Source of the DNA: Trichococcus collinsii
GTDB taxonomy: Bacteria; Bacillota; Bacilli; Lactobacillales; Aerococcaceae
Direction: 5' to 3'
Length of the DNA stretch: 64,000 bases
Assembly: GCF_900107505.1 (NCBI RefSeq)
Contig: NZ_FNQH01000001.1
Location: 558,001 to 622,000 of the forward strand
Under the pieces are notes generated by a model that saw nothing but the letters and a program-made list of their open reading frames with translations, did not search any database and was not told the origin of the DNA. The position numbers were made by a program, and so were the translations under genes. This document shows, piece by piece, positions 25,362 through 34,127 of the stretch (position 1 is its first letter; every line of letters starts with the position of its first letter).

Positions 25362-25416
25362 AAAAAAAGTACCCCAACCACAGCAGGAGCGATTCCTGTA
25401 GGTAGTTGGGGTACTA
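25360..25416 (-). terminator. Terminator after cysK
   Basis: On the minus strand AGTACCCCAAC pairs with GTTGGGGTACT, with a small inner hairpin (CAGGA/TCCTG), followed by TTTTTTT. Confidence 0.88.
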
Positions 25417-25434
25417 TCATTATTCGGTATATTG

Positions 25435-26358
25435 CTAAATTTGAAACACTGGTGTGGAAAGGTATCTTTCGCCGTTGTCCGGTGCGATCGTCACTACCGA
25501 CTTGCCTGCACCAAGTTGACCAGCCAAGGCGATGGCGCCTGCCACTGCCGCACCGCTGGAGATGCCGACAAGAATGCCTTCCTCTTTGGCTAATCTGCGC
25601 GTCATTTCGAAAGCTTCTTCACTGGAAACCTGGAACACGCCGTCGAATACAGCCGTGTCCAATACCTGAGGAATGAAGCCGGTACCGATTCCTTGGATCT
25701 TATGCGGTCCTTTTTGGCCTCCGCTCAATACCGCTGATTCGGAAGGTTCCAAGGCATAGATGCCGACATCCGGATTCGCTTTTCGTAAGGCTCTCCCTAC
25801 CCCTGTTATCGTTCCGCCCGTTCCGACAGCCGACAGGAAGGCATCAGGGCCTACACCGTCGAAAGCCGCAATGATTTCCGGACCGGTTGTCGTTTCATGG
25901 ATAGCTGGATTGGCTGGATTTTCAAACTGCAATGGCAGAAAATGGCCAGGCTGTTCCGCAATTTCTCTGGCTTTCGCGATTGCTGTAGGCATCCCCTCAG
26001 CACCGGGAGTCAACACAAGTTCGGCTCCATAGGCCGAAAGCAACAGACGTCGCTCGATGCTCATAGTATCCGGCATCACAAAGATAGCTTTATAGCCTTT
26101 CGCCGCCGCCAACATCGCCAATCCTACGCCGGTATTGCCGCTTGTCGGCTCAACGATCGTGTCGCCCGGTTTTAAGATTCCCTCTTTTTCCGCTGTCGCG
26201 ATCATATTCAAAGCGATGCGATCCTTTATGCTGCCGCCGACATTGAACGCCTCTAATTTCAAATAGACATCGGCAAAGCCTTCCGGCACGACTTTGCTTA
26301 ATTTAATGATCGGTGTATCTCCGATCAACTCTGCTACTGATGTTACGATTTTAGCCAT
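25435..26358 (-). CDS. cysK: Cysteine synthase A (O-acetylserine thiol-lyase)
   Basis: 307 residues. This PLP enzyme makes cysteine from O-acetylserine and sulfide. The PLP lysine is Lys45 in NVGGSIKDR. The substrate loop EPTSGNTG is at 70-77, and the phosphate-binding glycine loop is GTGGTITG. Length and motif set fit CysK, not cystathionine beta-synthase. The ribosome binding site is GGGGGA. It is monocistronic. A CGAGAA/TTCTCG dyad lies upstream at about 26409-26429, but no T-box or CymR-type palindrome is recognised. Confidence 0.95.
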   Translation of the reverse strand: MAKIVTSVAELIGDTPIIKLSKVVPEGFADVYLKLEAFNVGGSIKDRIALNMIATAEKEGILKPGDTIVEPTSGNTGVGLAMLAAAKGYKAIFVMPDTMSIERRLLLSAYGAELVLTPGAEGMPTAIAKAREIAEQPGHFLPLQFENPANPAIHETTTGPEIIAAFDGVGPDAFLSAVGTGGTITGVGRALRKANPDVGIYALEPSESAVLSGGQKGPHKIQGIGTGFIPQVLDTAVFDGVFQVSSEEAFEMTRRLAKEEGILVGISSGAAVAGAIALAGQLGAGKSVVTIAPDNGERYLSTPVFQI

Positions 26359-26487
26359 GTTAAATTCCCCCGTTAAGTTTGTTATGTACGATTGTATGTG
26401 CCAAAATTCGAGAATGACCTTACTTCTCGTACTTTGGGTGATGAGGATAGCATAACACGCTAATGCTTCTGCGAAAATCAGGCATAA

Positions 26488-26522
26488 ACGAACAAGGGTG
26501 ATCGATTTTCCCGATCACCCTT
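26488..26522 (-). terminator. Terminator after nadR
   Basis: AAGGGTGATCG (26494-26504) and CGATCACCCTT (26512-26522) form a perfect 11-bp stem just after the nadR stop. The minus-strand tail is weak (GTTCG). Confidence 0.75.
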
Positions 26523-26527
26523 CAAAT

Positions 26528-27676
26528 TCAATTATCGCTGGTATCCTGTTTATGCCCCATCAATCGATCTATCGCTTCTTTTGCTTGTTTGTAACGGGCG
26601 AAATAACTGAACTCGTCTTTATCGCCGATGCCTTTTGCATCCAACATGACAACTTTATCCAAATTTCCGCTTCTTCCGATTTCCTCCAACATCATCTCGT
26701 GGATGGTCGTCAAAAAGGTATCCTCCGAAAATTCCATATTGCGGTAACCATCGTCGACATATTTCAGAGTCGGTGGTACAACCAGGATCAAATCCCATAA
26801 TTGGCGCGCAATGAAGGCGTTGGCCGATTGCTCCACTATCGCATATTCTTCCGAAGTGATCGCATAGTCCACGTCCTTAGCTCCAAGGCGTGCGTAGACT
26901 TTTGTGACCATTACATCCGTGTCTAGAATTGCCATCCCTTGGCTGGCTGGATCTGCGATTGTGTCACGGTTCAGCTGGAACTGACCCGTGACCAACCGCT
27001 GGTAATCCATGCCATCCAGCTCGAAATCATTCACATTCGATTCCTCTTGATACTGGCGTGAATATTCGAAACTGTAGGGACAGGAATACAGTTTCGCCAA
27101 ATCCTTGACCAGTGTCGTTTTCCCGCCGCTCGGAGCGCCCAAAACCAGCACTTTTTTCGTGAATGCGCGCCGGAAAGGCAAAGCGATAGCATTAAAATAG
27201 CGCAAGGCATCAGTGCGGATATTCAGGCCGGTGACCGGGTAAAGTGTGGTGTCCACCAAATGGACTTCTTCCGCGGATTCACTCGCCAAAGCCTCAGCCT
27301 GTGCTATTTTCCCGGTATACCAGATTTTTTGCGCATCGCTGTGCTGAAGCGAATCAGCTATCTTGAGGTTGATGATTTCCAACCAGGACTTCCACTCGAT
27401 TTCCTTTTGCGGAATGGCTTGGCCGGCTGCCATCACGACATAAATCTGGTTATCATCCGCAAATAATTCGCGCATATAGCGGAATCTTCTGTAGACATCC
27501 AGACCGAATGGCTCACCGAAATCGCCCTCCTGACCGCAGACGATCACGACGCAACCGTCATTCTCCTTCTTGGCCTGCATGATGACTTCCAAATGGCCGA
27601 TATGGCATGGCGCGAAGGCTCCGAAAACGATGCCGATCCGGCTGCCGCTTAATTTATCCTTGTACAGATTCCCCAT
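26528..27676 (-). CDS. nadR: NMN adenylyltransferase / ribosylnicotinamide kinase (NadR-type)
   Basis: 382 residues and two fused enzymes. The N-terminal half is an adenylyltransferase with the nucleotide motif GAFAPCHIGH (residues 19-28). The C-terminal half is a kinase with P-loop GAPSGGKTT (180-188) and LDTDVMVT as the Walker B region. Together they turn nicotinamide riboside into NMN and then NAD, so the cell can salvage riboside vitamers. The HTH repressor domain of enterobacterial NadR is absent, as usual in Firmicutes. A PnuC transporter gene is not in the window. It is monocistronic. Confidence 0.9.
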   Translation of the reverse strand: MGNLYKDKLSGSRIGIVFGAFAPCHIGHLEVIMQAKKENDGCVVIVCGQEGDFGEPFGLDVYRRFRYMRELFADDNQIYVVMAAGQAIPQKEIEWKSWLEIINLKIADSLQHSDAQKIWYTGKIAQAEALASESAEEVHLVDTTLYPVTGLNIRTDALRYFNAIALPFRRAFTKKVLVLGAPSGGKTTLVKDLAKLYSCPYSFEYSRQYQEESNVNDFELDGMDYQRLVTGQFQLNRDTIADPASQGMAILDTDVMVTKVYARLGAKDVDYAITSEEYAIVEQSANAFIARQLWDLILVVPPTLKYVDDGYRNMEFSEDTFLTTIHEMMLEEIGRSGNLDKVVMLDAKGIGDKDEFSYFARYKQAKEAIDRLMGHKQDTSDN

Positions 27677-27813
27677 CTCAATTCTCCCTTCTGCAGGACA
27701 TATTCTCTACGGTACGCATCCTACCTTTTACATACATTCTACAACTTCCTCACCGCAGCGTATAGCACGAAGGGTTTTTTCAAGATAGGGTATTCGGATA
27801 CCGGATTGACTCG

Positions 27814-27859
27814 ACAAAAAAACAAGCGGTCAGATCATGTGATCTTTGCGCCTGCTTGC
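27814..27859 (-). terminator. Terminator after hemD
   Basis: On the minus strand CAAGCAGGCGC... pairs with ...CCGCTTG, with an inner AGATCA/TGATCT hairpin, followed by TTTTTTTG. It closes the nirB-hemD unit. Confidence 0.75.
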
Positions 27860-28531
27860 TTATCGTCGGACCAGAACAGCCTGATAGCCGCTGTCATTGA
27901 TGGATTTTTTTGTCGTATCACCAATCGCGTAGAAAACGAACGGCATTTTTTCGGTTTTGTTGTAGACCGAAAGGAATCTTTTCCATGCCGAAGGGCTGGC
28001 AAAGTAAACAGCGGATAGATTCCCCCAGTTGAGCAGCTCCACCAATTCCGCTTTGCGTTCGTCCGGGAAAATATTTTGGTACAGGACCGATCCAGTTACA
28101 TCGTTTTCGATCCCGAGAAGTTCCTCGATATAGTCATCTGCGAGTTGGCTCTTAGGGTAGAAAATCGATGTTCCCGATGGAAAGCGTTCCTGCCAGGCGG
28201 AAACAAACTGTTTTTTTGTTTCCTCTGGGCTGACGAAAGCCACTTTAAATCCGCATGATTGGACCATTTTACCGGTTTTCTTGCCGATAACGGCAATCAA
28301 TGGGTGATGTCCCTTTTCGATGACGGCCAGAACACTTGCCACAGGCGCTTGACTCGTGAAGAAAAGCCACTCAGCTGCATTAATTTTTCTTTTGATGGCT
28401 TCCGTTATCGGCAACGGTTTAATTTCACATAGGGGGATTTCATAAAACCGTCCGAACCCTTGCGCACGGAACCGAATCTGATCTTCCGCATTCATGTTCA
28501 ACGGCCTTGTCAAAAGTATCGCCTTCGTCAT
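27860..28531 (-). CDS. hemD: Uroporphyrinogen-III synthase
   Basis: 223 residues with the weakly conserved two-domain HemD fold. Pointers are LLTRP at the N-terminus, WLFFTSQAPV, IAVIGKKTG, YFASPSAWKRF and FYAIGDTTKKS. It closes hydroxymethylbilane with ring D inversion to give uroporphyrinogen III. It overlaps hemC by 4 bp and is the last gene of the nirB operon. It is slightly short for the family (about 240-260). The position makes its use for siroheme, not heme, the natural reading. Confidence 0.85.
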   Translation of the reverse strand: MTKAILLTRPLNMNAEDQIRFRAQGFGRFYEIPLCEIKPLPITEAIKRKINAAEWLFFTSQAPVASVLAVIEKGHHPLIAVIGKKTGKMVQSCGFKVAFVSPEETKKQFVSAWQERFPSGTSIFYPKSQLADDYIEELLGIENDVTGSVLYQNIFPDERKAELVELLNWGNLSAVYFASPSAWKRFLSVYNKTEKMPFVFYAIGDTTKKSINDSGYQAVLVRR

Positions 28532-29412
28532 GGCAACAATTCGTCTGCAGCCGTTTCCGCCAGTTTCAACGGATCATCCCCGATATAACGTCTCGTGACT
28601 CCAGGTTCGTCGATCGAACCAGCCAAAAACGCCAAAAATTCCCATTTTCCATCATCCAATCGATGCGCATAGCCGCCTATCGGCATGTCGCAATTGCCAT
28701 TTGCGCGATGCAGGAAGGAACGCTCCGTAAGACAGGCCAATGAAGCTGCTTCATCATTGATGCCACTAAGCAGCTCAATCAGTTGCTTGTCATCCTCACG
28801 ACATTGGACAGCCATGATCCCTTGTCCAATCGCTGGAACACAGACTTCCGGTTCAAGCATGAGCGTATGCAGCCCCTTAAGATAGTCCATCCTTTCAAGC
28901 CCGGCTGCTGCCAGGACTATGCCGTCTAATCCTTCTTCCTTCATCTTAAGGAGGCGGGTCTCGATATTGCCGCGGATCGGCACAAACGACATGTTCGGAT
29001 ATGCTGACTTCAATTGGTTGATCCGGCGCACACTGCTCGTGCCTATAACCAAAGGCCCTGTTGTCCCCGAGAAGGGTTTCTCGTCGTTCCAGATCAAGCA
29101 ATCGAGCGGATTAGCCCTCTTAGGTGTGGCGACGATGGTCAATCCTTCCGGTAACCGGGCTGGCACATCCTTGAGGCTGTGCACAGCAAAATCGATTGTC
29201 TTATCCAACAATTGGGCCTCGACTTCCTTCACGAATACGCCTTTTCCCCCGATTTGCGTCAAGGGCACATGCACCAGCCTGTCCCCTTTGGTGGTGATGC
29301 CGACCACCTCTACAGTCACCGCGGGGTCCACTCTTTTCAGAGCCTCAATGACCAGTTCGGTTTGTTTCAGGGCCAACGCACTGCTGCGCGTCCCAACTCT
29401 TAGTGTCTTCAT
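28528..29412 (-). CDS. hemC: Porphobilinogen deaminase (hydroxymethylbilane synthase)
   Basis: 294 residues. It polymerises four porphobilinogens into hydroxymethylbilane. Visible motifs are RVGTRSSALALKQ, DFAVHSLKDVP, GTSSVRR, PIRGNIETRL and GNCDMPIGGYA, whose Cys241 binds the dipyrromethane cofactor. It is followed by hemD with a 4-bp overlap and lies 61 bp downstream of nirC in the same orientation. hemA, hemL and hemB are not in the window, so the precursor supply must be encoded elsewhere. Confidence 0.96.
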   Translation of the reverse strand: MKTLRVGTRSSALALKQTELVIEALKRVDPAVTVEVVGITTKGDRLVHVPLTQIGGKGVFVKEVEAQLLDKTIDFAVHSLKDVPARLPEGLTIVATPKRANPLDCLIWNDEKPFSGTTGPLVIGTSSVRRINQLKSAYPNMSFVPIRGNIETRLLKMKEEGLDGIVLAAAGLERMDYLKGLHTLMLEPEVCVPAIGQGIMAVQCREDDKQLIELLSGINDEAASLACLTERSFLHRANGNCDMPIGGYAHRLDDGKWEFLAFLAGSIDEPGVTRRYIGDDPLKLAETAADELLP

Positions 29413-29473
29413 GCAGCGACCTCCCTTCTTTCACTATTATAGAGGACTTTCGCTTGTAATCAAACGGATATCT

Positions 29474-30247
29474 TTACTTCTGCATACCGATTCTGTATGC
29501 CATGAAATAAAGCCCGCCCATGAAGAAACCGCCTCCTACCAGATTTCCGATCCAGACGATGCTGATGTTCAGCATAAATTCCTCCCAAGTCGCCCCTCCG
29601 GCAAAAATCCCTGCCGGAATCAAGAACATGTTTGCGACGACATGCTGATATCCAGCGATAACAAAAGCCATGATCGGCAGAAACGTACCGAAGATTTTCC
29701 CGATGAAATCCTTGGCTGCATAGTTCATGTAAACGCCTGTGCAGACCAAAATATTGCAGGCAACCGAAGAAAAGAACAATTGAACGGGTGCCACATCGAT
29801 ACGACCTCTGGCGACAGCAATCGTCCTATCGATAAACGCTCCTTGCAGTGTTCCGGACAAATAGCCGAAGAAGTAAGCTACAAAAAGGGCTCCGATCAAG
29901 TTGAACAATGTAATGACCGCCATGTTCTTCAACCATGATTTTCCGGATATTTCTTTTGCGAACAAAGCAAGTGATACGGATAACATATTCCCTGTCACCA
30001 ATTCACCGCCGACCAACAGCAGGCAGATGAGTCCGACCGGGAAAACCATTGCCCCCAATAAGTTGACGAGCGTACCCCACTCAGCTGGCATTGATCCCAT
30101 TGTGCGGATCATGGCAACGCCCGCCAGTCCTATGAAGACGCCGGCCATGATACCCAATGCAGCCATCGTCATGATACTGTAATCGGCTTTATGTTTGCCT
30201 CTTAGAATGGCTTCTTCTAATAATTCTTTTGGGCTCAATGCTCCCAT
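29474..30247 (-). CDS. nirC: Formate/nitrite transporter family channel (NirC-like)
   Basis: 257 residues with six membrane segments, each half having the FNT pattern: GVFIGLAGVAMI, GAMVFPVGLICLLLVGGELVTGNML, NLIGALFVAYFFGYLSG, and CNILVCTGVYMNYAAKD. FNT pentamers move nitrite or formate. Its position between cobA and hemC in a nitrite reductase operon argues for nitrite. The ATG overlaps the end of cobA by 13 bp. The start has AGGTGA upstream inside cobA. Confidence 0.92.
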   Translation of the reverse strand: MGALSPKELLEEAILRGKHKADYSIMTMAALGIMAGVFIGLAGVAMIRTMGSMPAEWGTLVNLLGAMVFPVGLICLLLVGGELVTGNMLSVSLALFAKEISGKSWLKNMAVITLFNLIGALFVAYFFGYLSGTLQGAFIDRTIAVARGRIDVAPVQLFFSSVACNILVCTGVYMNYAAKDFIGKIFGTFLPIMAFVIAGYQHVVANMFLIPAGIFAGGATWEEFMLNISIVWIGNLVGGGFFMGGLYFMAYRIGMQK

Positions 30248-31206
30248 AATGGCTTCACCTTTTCCGCTTCATATATTTTTTTTGCTGCTGCATCATCAAA
30301 GATGATGCTATCGAAATGCTGTTCCGCCAAGTAGTGGCGGTTTACAGCATCAAAGCGCCTGTCCCGCCCTGCGCCTACTTGCATCCACCAGACATCCGCG
30401 CCCTTTTGAGTCTGTTCGAGCAATGCCTCCATAACCGGTTTCCGGGTTGAGACGTACAGCTTAGAGTCGCCTCTTTCAGGCAAGTCAGAAAACCAGTCGA
30501 AGCGTTCCCCGGCGTGGACGACTTCGCCCAGGATGATCATGGCCGGATTCTCGATTTTGGTTTCGCTGATTTTTTGTCTGATGTCTGCAAGCGTTCCTTG
30601 TATTTTCGACTGTCTGCCGTATGTCCCCCATTGGGTTATCAGGATGGGCATTTCCATGTTTTGACCCTGTTCCAAGGCTGCCGCCACGAATCGATCGAGC
30701 GCCTCCACACCCATATAAAGGCAGACTGTCTGGCCATTCAATAATTGTTGGAAAGTGTTTTTCTCGTTATCGATAAGTCTGCCTGTCGTAAAAGTCACCG
30801 AAGTGGCAATGCCTCTTTGCGTCAGCGAAATCCCGCTATAGCTGGCTGTACCACTGGCGGCAGTGATTCCTGGAGTGATGTCGAAACGGATACCCGCCTC
30901 TTGGCATGCTTTCAATTCTTCCGTTAGACGTCCGAAGATGGCTGGATCGCCTCCTTTCAGACGTACAATAGAATCATGTATTGCGGCGGTTTCGATCAGT
31001 TTCGCATTGATTTCTGCTTGCTTAATCGATTTCCGATCAGGTGTTTTGCCGACATAGATGAAGAGGCAATCCTCCTTGCAATGAAAGAGCAACAATGGAT
31101 TAACCAACCGGTCATAGATGACCGCATCGGCGCACTGCAGCAGCCGCACACCTTTTGCAGTCATCAATTCCGGATCGCCCGGTCCGGCACCTACGAAATG
31201 GATCAT
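30235..31206 (-). CDS. cobA: Uroporphyrinogen-III C-methyltransferase with C-terminal extension
   Basis: 323 residues. Residues 1 to about 240 are a complete SUMT domain: VGAGPGDPELMTAKG, YDRLV, VRLKGGDPAIFGR, TPGITAASG, YMGVEAL and NPAMIILGEVV. It methylates uroporphyrinogen III twice using SAM to precorrin-2, the branch point to siroheme. About 80 residues follow (KLYVSTRKPVMEALLEQ to the end) that are not part of the methyltransferase. They read like a truncated uroporphyrinogen-III synthase half, as in CobA-HemD fusions, although an intact hemD lies downstream. It overlaps nirD by 4 bp and nirC by 13 bp. Confidence 0.93.
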   Translation of the reverse strand: MIHFVGAGPGDPELMTAKGVRLLQCADAVIYDRLVNPLLLFHCKEDCLFIYVGKTPDRKSIKQAEINAKLIETAAIHDSIVRLKGGDPAIFGRLTEELKACQEAGIRFDITPGITAASGTASYSGISLTQRGIATSVTFTTGRLIDNEKNTFQQLLNGQTVCLYMGVEALDRFVAAALEQGQNMEMPILITQWGTYGRQSKIQGTLADIRQKISETKIENPAMIILGEVVHAGERFDWFSDLPERGDSKLYVSTRKPVMEALLEQTQKGADVWWMQVGAGRDRRFDAVNRHYLAEQHFDSIIFDDAAAKKIYEAEKVKPLWEH

Positions 31207-31520
31207 AAGGAAGCACCCTTCAGGTAAATGTCCCCGTCTTCAATCAACAACTCATATACCTTCAATTGGCCTTCATCAGGGTCCTGGATACACCCGTCAA
31301 TCAAGGATATTTTATAATCCCGCATCGGTTCATAGAGGTATTCACCTGATACGGTCCCCTCCAGAACAGGTCCGTCAGTCAATCGACAAAAATCTTCGAT
31401 GGCCGTGATGCGTCCGTCGGATAGTTGGAAAAGAGCAATCTTTTTGTTTCCGATTGATACGGATCGTCCAATCTGCGGAAGCAAAGTATTTTTTGTGGTT
31501 AAAAATATTTTTTCTGTCAT
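31203..31520 (-). CDS. nirD: Nitrite reductase small subunit (NirD)
   Basis: 105 residues of the Rieske-like NirD fold. As in other NirD proteins the metal ligands are not kept: one Cys remains in DFCRLTDGPVLEG, but the Rieske His residues are missing. It is the partner of NirB in the NADH-dependent cytoplasmic reductase. Start 31520 gives a 1-base gap after the nirB stop (TAA-G-ATG) with GGTGGGTGA as ribosome binding site; a GTG at 31529 would overlap nirB by 8 bp. It overlaps cobA by 4 bp. Confidence 0.85.
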   Translation of the reverse strand: MTEKIFLTTKNTLLPQIGRSVSIGNKKIALFQLSDGRITAIEDFCRLTDGPVLEGTVSGEYLYEPMRDYKISLIDGCIQDPDEGQLKVYELLIEDGDIYLKGASL

Positions 31521-31521
31521 C

Positions 31522-33945
31522 TTAATCACCCACCGTCACAAGTTCTCTTCTGTCGATCGAATATAATTTTTCCTGGATGTCGCGATCGCCTACAATTTCA
31601 TGCCATGGATCTTTCCGTTTCACTGCTGTTGCCACATCCAATGCCACAATCAAGTCTTTCCGTTTTGCAGCATCGCTCAGGATATGTTTAACAGCATCGA
31701 ATCCCAAACGTTCAACCCAAGGCGCGGTCCTTTCGGCATAAATGCCCGTTTCGCGATAATACTGCAGCAAAGCGCCGCAATATTCGATAACTTCTTCTTC
31801 CGTTTCCACGGTCGTAAGCAACTGTGCTTCCTTAACTTCAGTACCGCCATTTCCGCCGATATAGATCTGATAGCCGTTCTCCACACAGATGATGCCGAAA
31901 TCCTTCACACCAGATTCTACACAACTACGCGGACAAGCCGATACGCCAACTTTAAATTTGTGCGGCGTGTCGATGAACTCGAAACGTTCTTCCAATTTGA
32001 TGCCAAGCCCCATCGAATCCTGAGTGCCGAATCTGCAGAAGTTCTTCCCGACGCAGGTTTTGACCGAGCGAAAAGCTTTCGCATAAGCCTGTGCTGAAAC
32101 CATATCCAATTCTTTCCAGATGGCCGGAAGATCCTGCTTCTTGACCCCGTACAGGCCAATCCTTTGGCTGCCTGTTACTTTCACTAGTGGCACGCTGTAT
32201 TTCTCGGCTACTTTAGCGATCTGCAGCAATTGCTGCGGATTCGTCTGGCCGCCCCGCATTCTCGGAATGACCGAGAACGTTCCGTCCTTTTGGATATTGG
32301 CATGCATACGCTCATTCACATAGCGTGATTGGCGTTCATCTTTATGTTCAGTCGGGAAGGCGACATTCAAATAGAAATTGACTGCCGGTCTGCATTTCGC
32401 GCAACCTTCAGGACTTGCGAAATGAAGTTCCTTGAATACATCCGAACTTGTCGTCAGATGCTTCGCATAGATCTGTGTCATGACTTGATCCCTGTTCAAA
32501 TCCGTGCAGGAACAGATGCCGGTTGAAGCTGTGACTCCCTCGCCCAGTTCATGCTCCAACAAAGTTTGGATCTGCGGTTTGCATTTTCCGCAACTGGTCC
32601 CAGCTTTGGTTATTTTGCCGACTTCAGCTACATTCGACAAGCCTTTGTCACGGATGCCTCTGATGATGTCGCCTTTCGTTACGCCATTGCAGCCACAGAC
32701 GGTTTCTTCATCATCCCAGGCAACGACATCATCACTGCCTGCGTCTTCACCTGAGGCTTGCAGGATTGCGATCGATTGCAGATCAGCGATTTGCTGGCCT
32801 TTTTTCATCATGTTGTAGTAACGGTTGCCATCAGCTGTTTCGCCGTAAAGAACGATCCCCTCGATGCGGTTGTCCTTGATGAACACTTTTTTGTAGTTCC
32901 TGTTGACACCGTCAAAAGCTTCGATGCTCTGCATCCCTTCAGTGTCCATGATGTTTCCCGCTGAATACAGATCGCATCCAGAAACTTTCAAGGAAGTGAA
33001 CGTCTTGGAACCTTGGTATGGTTTGGCTTCGATGCCAGTCAATACGTCAGCCAGCACTTTCCCTTGTTCAAACAAGGGGGCAACCAATCCGTAGGTTTTC
33101 CCGTCATGCTCGACACATTCACCGATTGCGTAGATCGCCGGCAAATTGGTTTCCATGAAGTCATTCACGACAATCCCGCGGTTTACTTCCAGCCCGGCTT
33201 CCCGCGCCAATTCGGCAGCTGGTCGGATTCCGATTGACATGACGACAAGATCCGTATCAATCGTTGTGCCGTCCTTAAAGCGCAGTCCGGTGACGCGCTC
33301 GTCACCCACTATTTCGGTTGTGGCGTATTCCAGCAGGAATTTCAATCCCTGTGCTTCCAGATCGCCCTGCAACAATTTGCCGGCTCTTTCATCCAACTGC
33401 GTTTCCATCAACCATTTGGCCAAATGGACTATAGTGACGTCCATTCCTTGCAATTGAAGACCTTTGGCGGCTTCCAACCCAAGCAAACCGCCGCCGATAA
33501 CGACGGCTTTCTTGTGCTTTCCGGCAGCTTCCATCATTTCAGCTGTATCATCGATGGTGCGGAAAGCGACTACACCATCTTTCTGCGAACCGGGTATCGG
33601 CAAAATGAATGGATGGGAACCTGTGGCAAAAACCAATTTATCGTAAGGGATCTTTAGCCCTTTTTCGCTTGTGATCATTTTGTTCGCTGTATCGATGCCG
33701 ACCGCTGGATCTTCATTGATCAGCGTTATATTGTTCTCTTCGTACCATGTATATGGATTGGTGATGATTTCATCAACCGTCATTTTATTCTGAAGCACAT
33801 TGGATAGCATGATGCGATTGTAATTCGGGTAGCATTCCTTCCCGATGATGGTGATATCATACCGTTCCGGATTCCTTTCCAGAATCTCTTCAACCAAACG
33901 AACCCCTGCCATACCGTTTCCGATCAAGACCAAATGTTCTCTCAT
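31522..33945 (-). CDS. nirB: NADH-dependent nitrite reductase large subunit (NirB)
   Basis: 807 residues. It reduces nitrite to ammonium with NADH in the cytoplasm. Domain order: FAD/NAD(P)-binding oxidoreductase (IGNGMAGVRLVEEI at the N-terminus, VVIGGGLLGLEAA near 150), two BFD-type [2Fe-2S] segments (CGCNG...CGKCKP and CSCTD...CAKCRP), a ferredoxin-like half-domain (TGSQRIGLYGV), and the siroheme/[4Fe-4S] site TCVGKNFCRFG and CPRSC. The length is normal (about 800-850). It is first in the operon nirB-nirD-cobA-nirC-hemC-hemD, downstream of the NreC-like box at 34011-34024. The ribosome binding site is GAGGGTG. Confidence 0.96.
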   Translation of the reverse strand: MREHLVLIGNGMAGVRLVEEILERNPERYDITIIGKECYPNYNRIMLSNVLQNKMTVDEIITNPYTWYEENNITLINEDPAVGIDTANKMITSEKGLKIPYDKLVFATGSHPFILPIPGSQKDGVVAFRTIDDTAEMMEAAGKHKKAVVIGGGLLGLEAAKGLQLQGMDVTIVHLAKWLMETQLDERAGKLLQGDLEAQGLKFLLEYATTEIVGDERVTGLRFKDGTTIDTDLVVMSIGIRPAAELAREAGLEVNRGIVVNDFMETNLPAIYAIGECVEHDGKTYGLVAPLFEQGKVLADVLTGIEAKPYQGSKTFTSLKVSGCDLYSAGNIMDTEGMQSIEAFDGVNRNYKKVFIKDNRIEGIVLYGETADGNRYYNMMKKGQQIADLQSIAILQASGEDAGSDDVVAWDDEETVCGCNGVTKGDIIRGIRDKGLSNVAEVGKITKAGTSCGKCKPQIQTLLEHELGEGVTASTGICSCTDLNRDQVMTQIYAKHLTTSSDVFKELHFASPEGCAKCRPAVNFYLNVAFPTEHKDERQSRYVNERMHANIQKDGTFSVIPRMRGGQTNPQQLLQIAKVAEKYSVPLVKVTGSQRIGLYGVKKQDLPAIWKELDMVSAQAYAKAFRSVKTCVGKNFCRFGTQDSMGLGIKLEERFEFIDTPHKFKVGVSACPRSCVESGVKDFGIICVENGYQIYIGGNGGTEVKEAQLLTTVETEEEVIEYCGALLQYYRETGIYAERTAPWVERLGFDAVKHILSDAAKRKDLIVALDVATAVKRKDPWHEIVGDRDIQEKLYSIDRRELVTVGD

Positions 33946-33970
33946 TTGCGCACCCTCTTCTATTCGTTGT

Positions 33971-33999
33971 TATAAAATTCACAATAAAGGATTTGTGAA
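33971..33999 (-). promoter_or_regulatory. Promoter of the nirB operon
   Basis: On the minus strand TTCACA (33999-33994), a 17-base spacer, then TTTATA (33976-33971). It gives a short leader of about 20 bases before nirB. Its -35 lies within the ATTCACAA/TTGTGAAT dyad. Confidence 0.5.
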
Positions 34000-34000
34000 T
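33977..34000. promoter_or_regulatory. Dyad over the nirB -35 region
   Basis: ATTCACAA (33977-33984), 8 bases, TTGTGAAT (33993-34000) is a perfect inverted repeat. The half-sites resemble TTGTGA-type Rex/CRP half-sites but face the opposite way, so neither factor is assigned. Its position over the -35 suggests a repressor site. Confidence 0.45.
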
Positions 34001-34010
34001 CATTTAATAT

Positions 34011-34024
34011 TAGGGAAACGCCTA
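34011..34024. promoter_or_regulatory. NreC-like box upstream of nirB
   Basis: TAGGGAAACGCCTA matches the staphylococcal NreC site TAGGG-N4-CCCTA at 9 of 10 defined positions. Its centre is about 53 bases upstream of the predicted nirB transcript start, a class-I-activator-like distance. The nreABC genes are in the preceding operon. Confidence 0.6.
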
Positions 34025-34099
34025 TGTTTTGAGGAATGCCATAATTTGGACAAAGATGATGACTGTTAGCGTCTGCACCAATTCGCACTACCACTGCAA

Positions 34100-34127
34100 C
34101 AAAAAAACTCAAGCATTAGGCTTGAGT
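34100..34127 (-). terminator. Terminator at the end of sirC
   Basis: On the minus strand ACTCAAGC pairs with GCTTGAGT, followed by TTTTTTG. The 5' arm overlaps the last sirC codons. It separates the nreA-sirC unit from nirB. Confidence 0.85.

Noticed and set aside
26359-26527. T-box or CymR-type control upstream of cysK
   Set aside because: The region is short, lacks a T-box sequence and terminator/antiterminator pair, and has no CymR-like palindrome. Only a weak CGAGAA/TTCTCG dyad is visible.
31203-31520. NirD as a functional Rieske protein
   Set aside because: The fold is Rieske-like but the Cys/His ligand pairs are not present, as in other NirD subunits. No cluster is expected.
33977-34000. 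Rex-binding site in front of nirB
   Set aside because: The half-sites TTGTGAA are present, but their order is the reverse of the Rex palindrome (TTCACAA first). It is kept only as an unassigned dyad.
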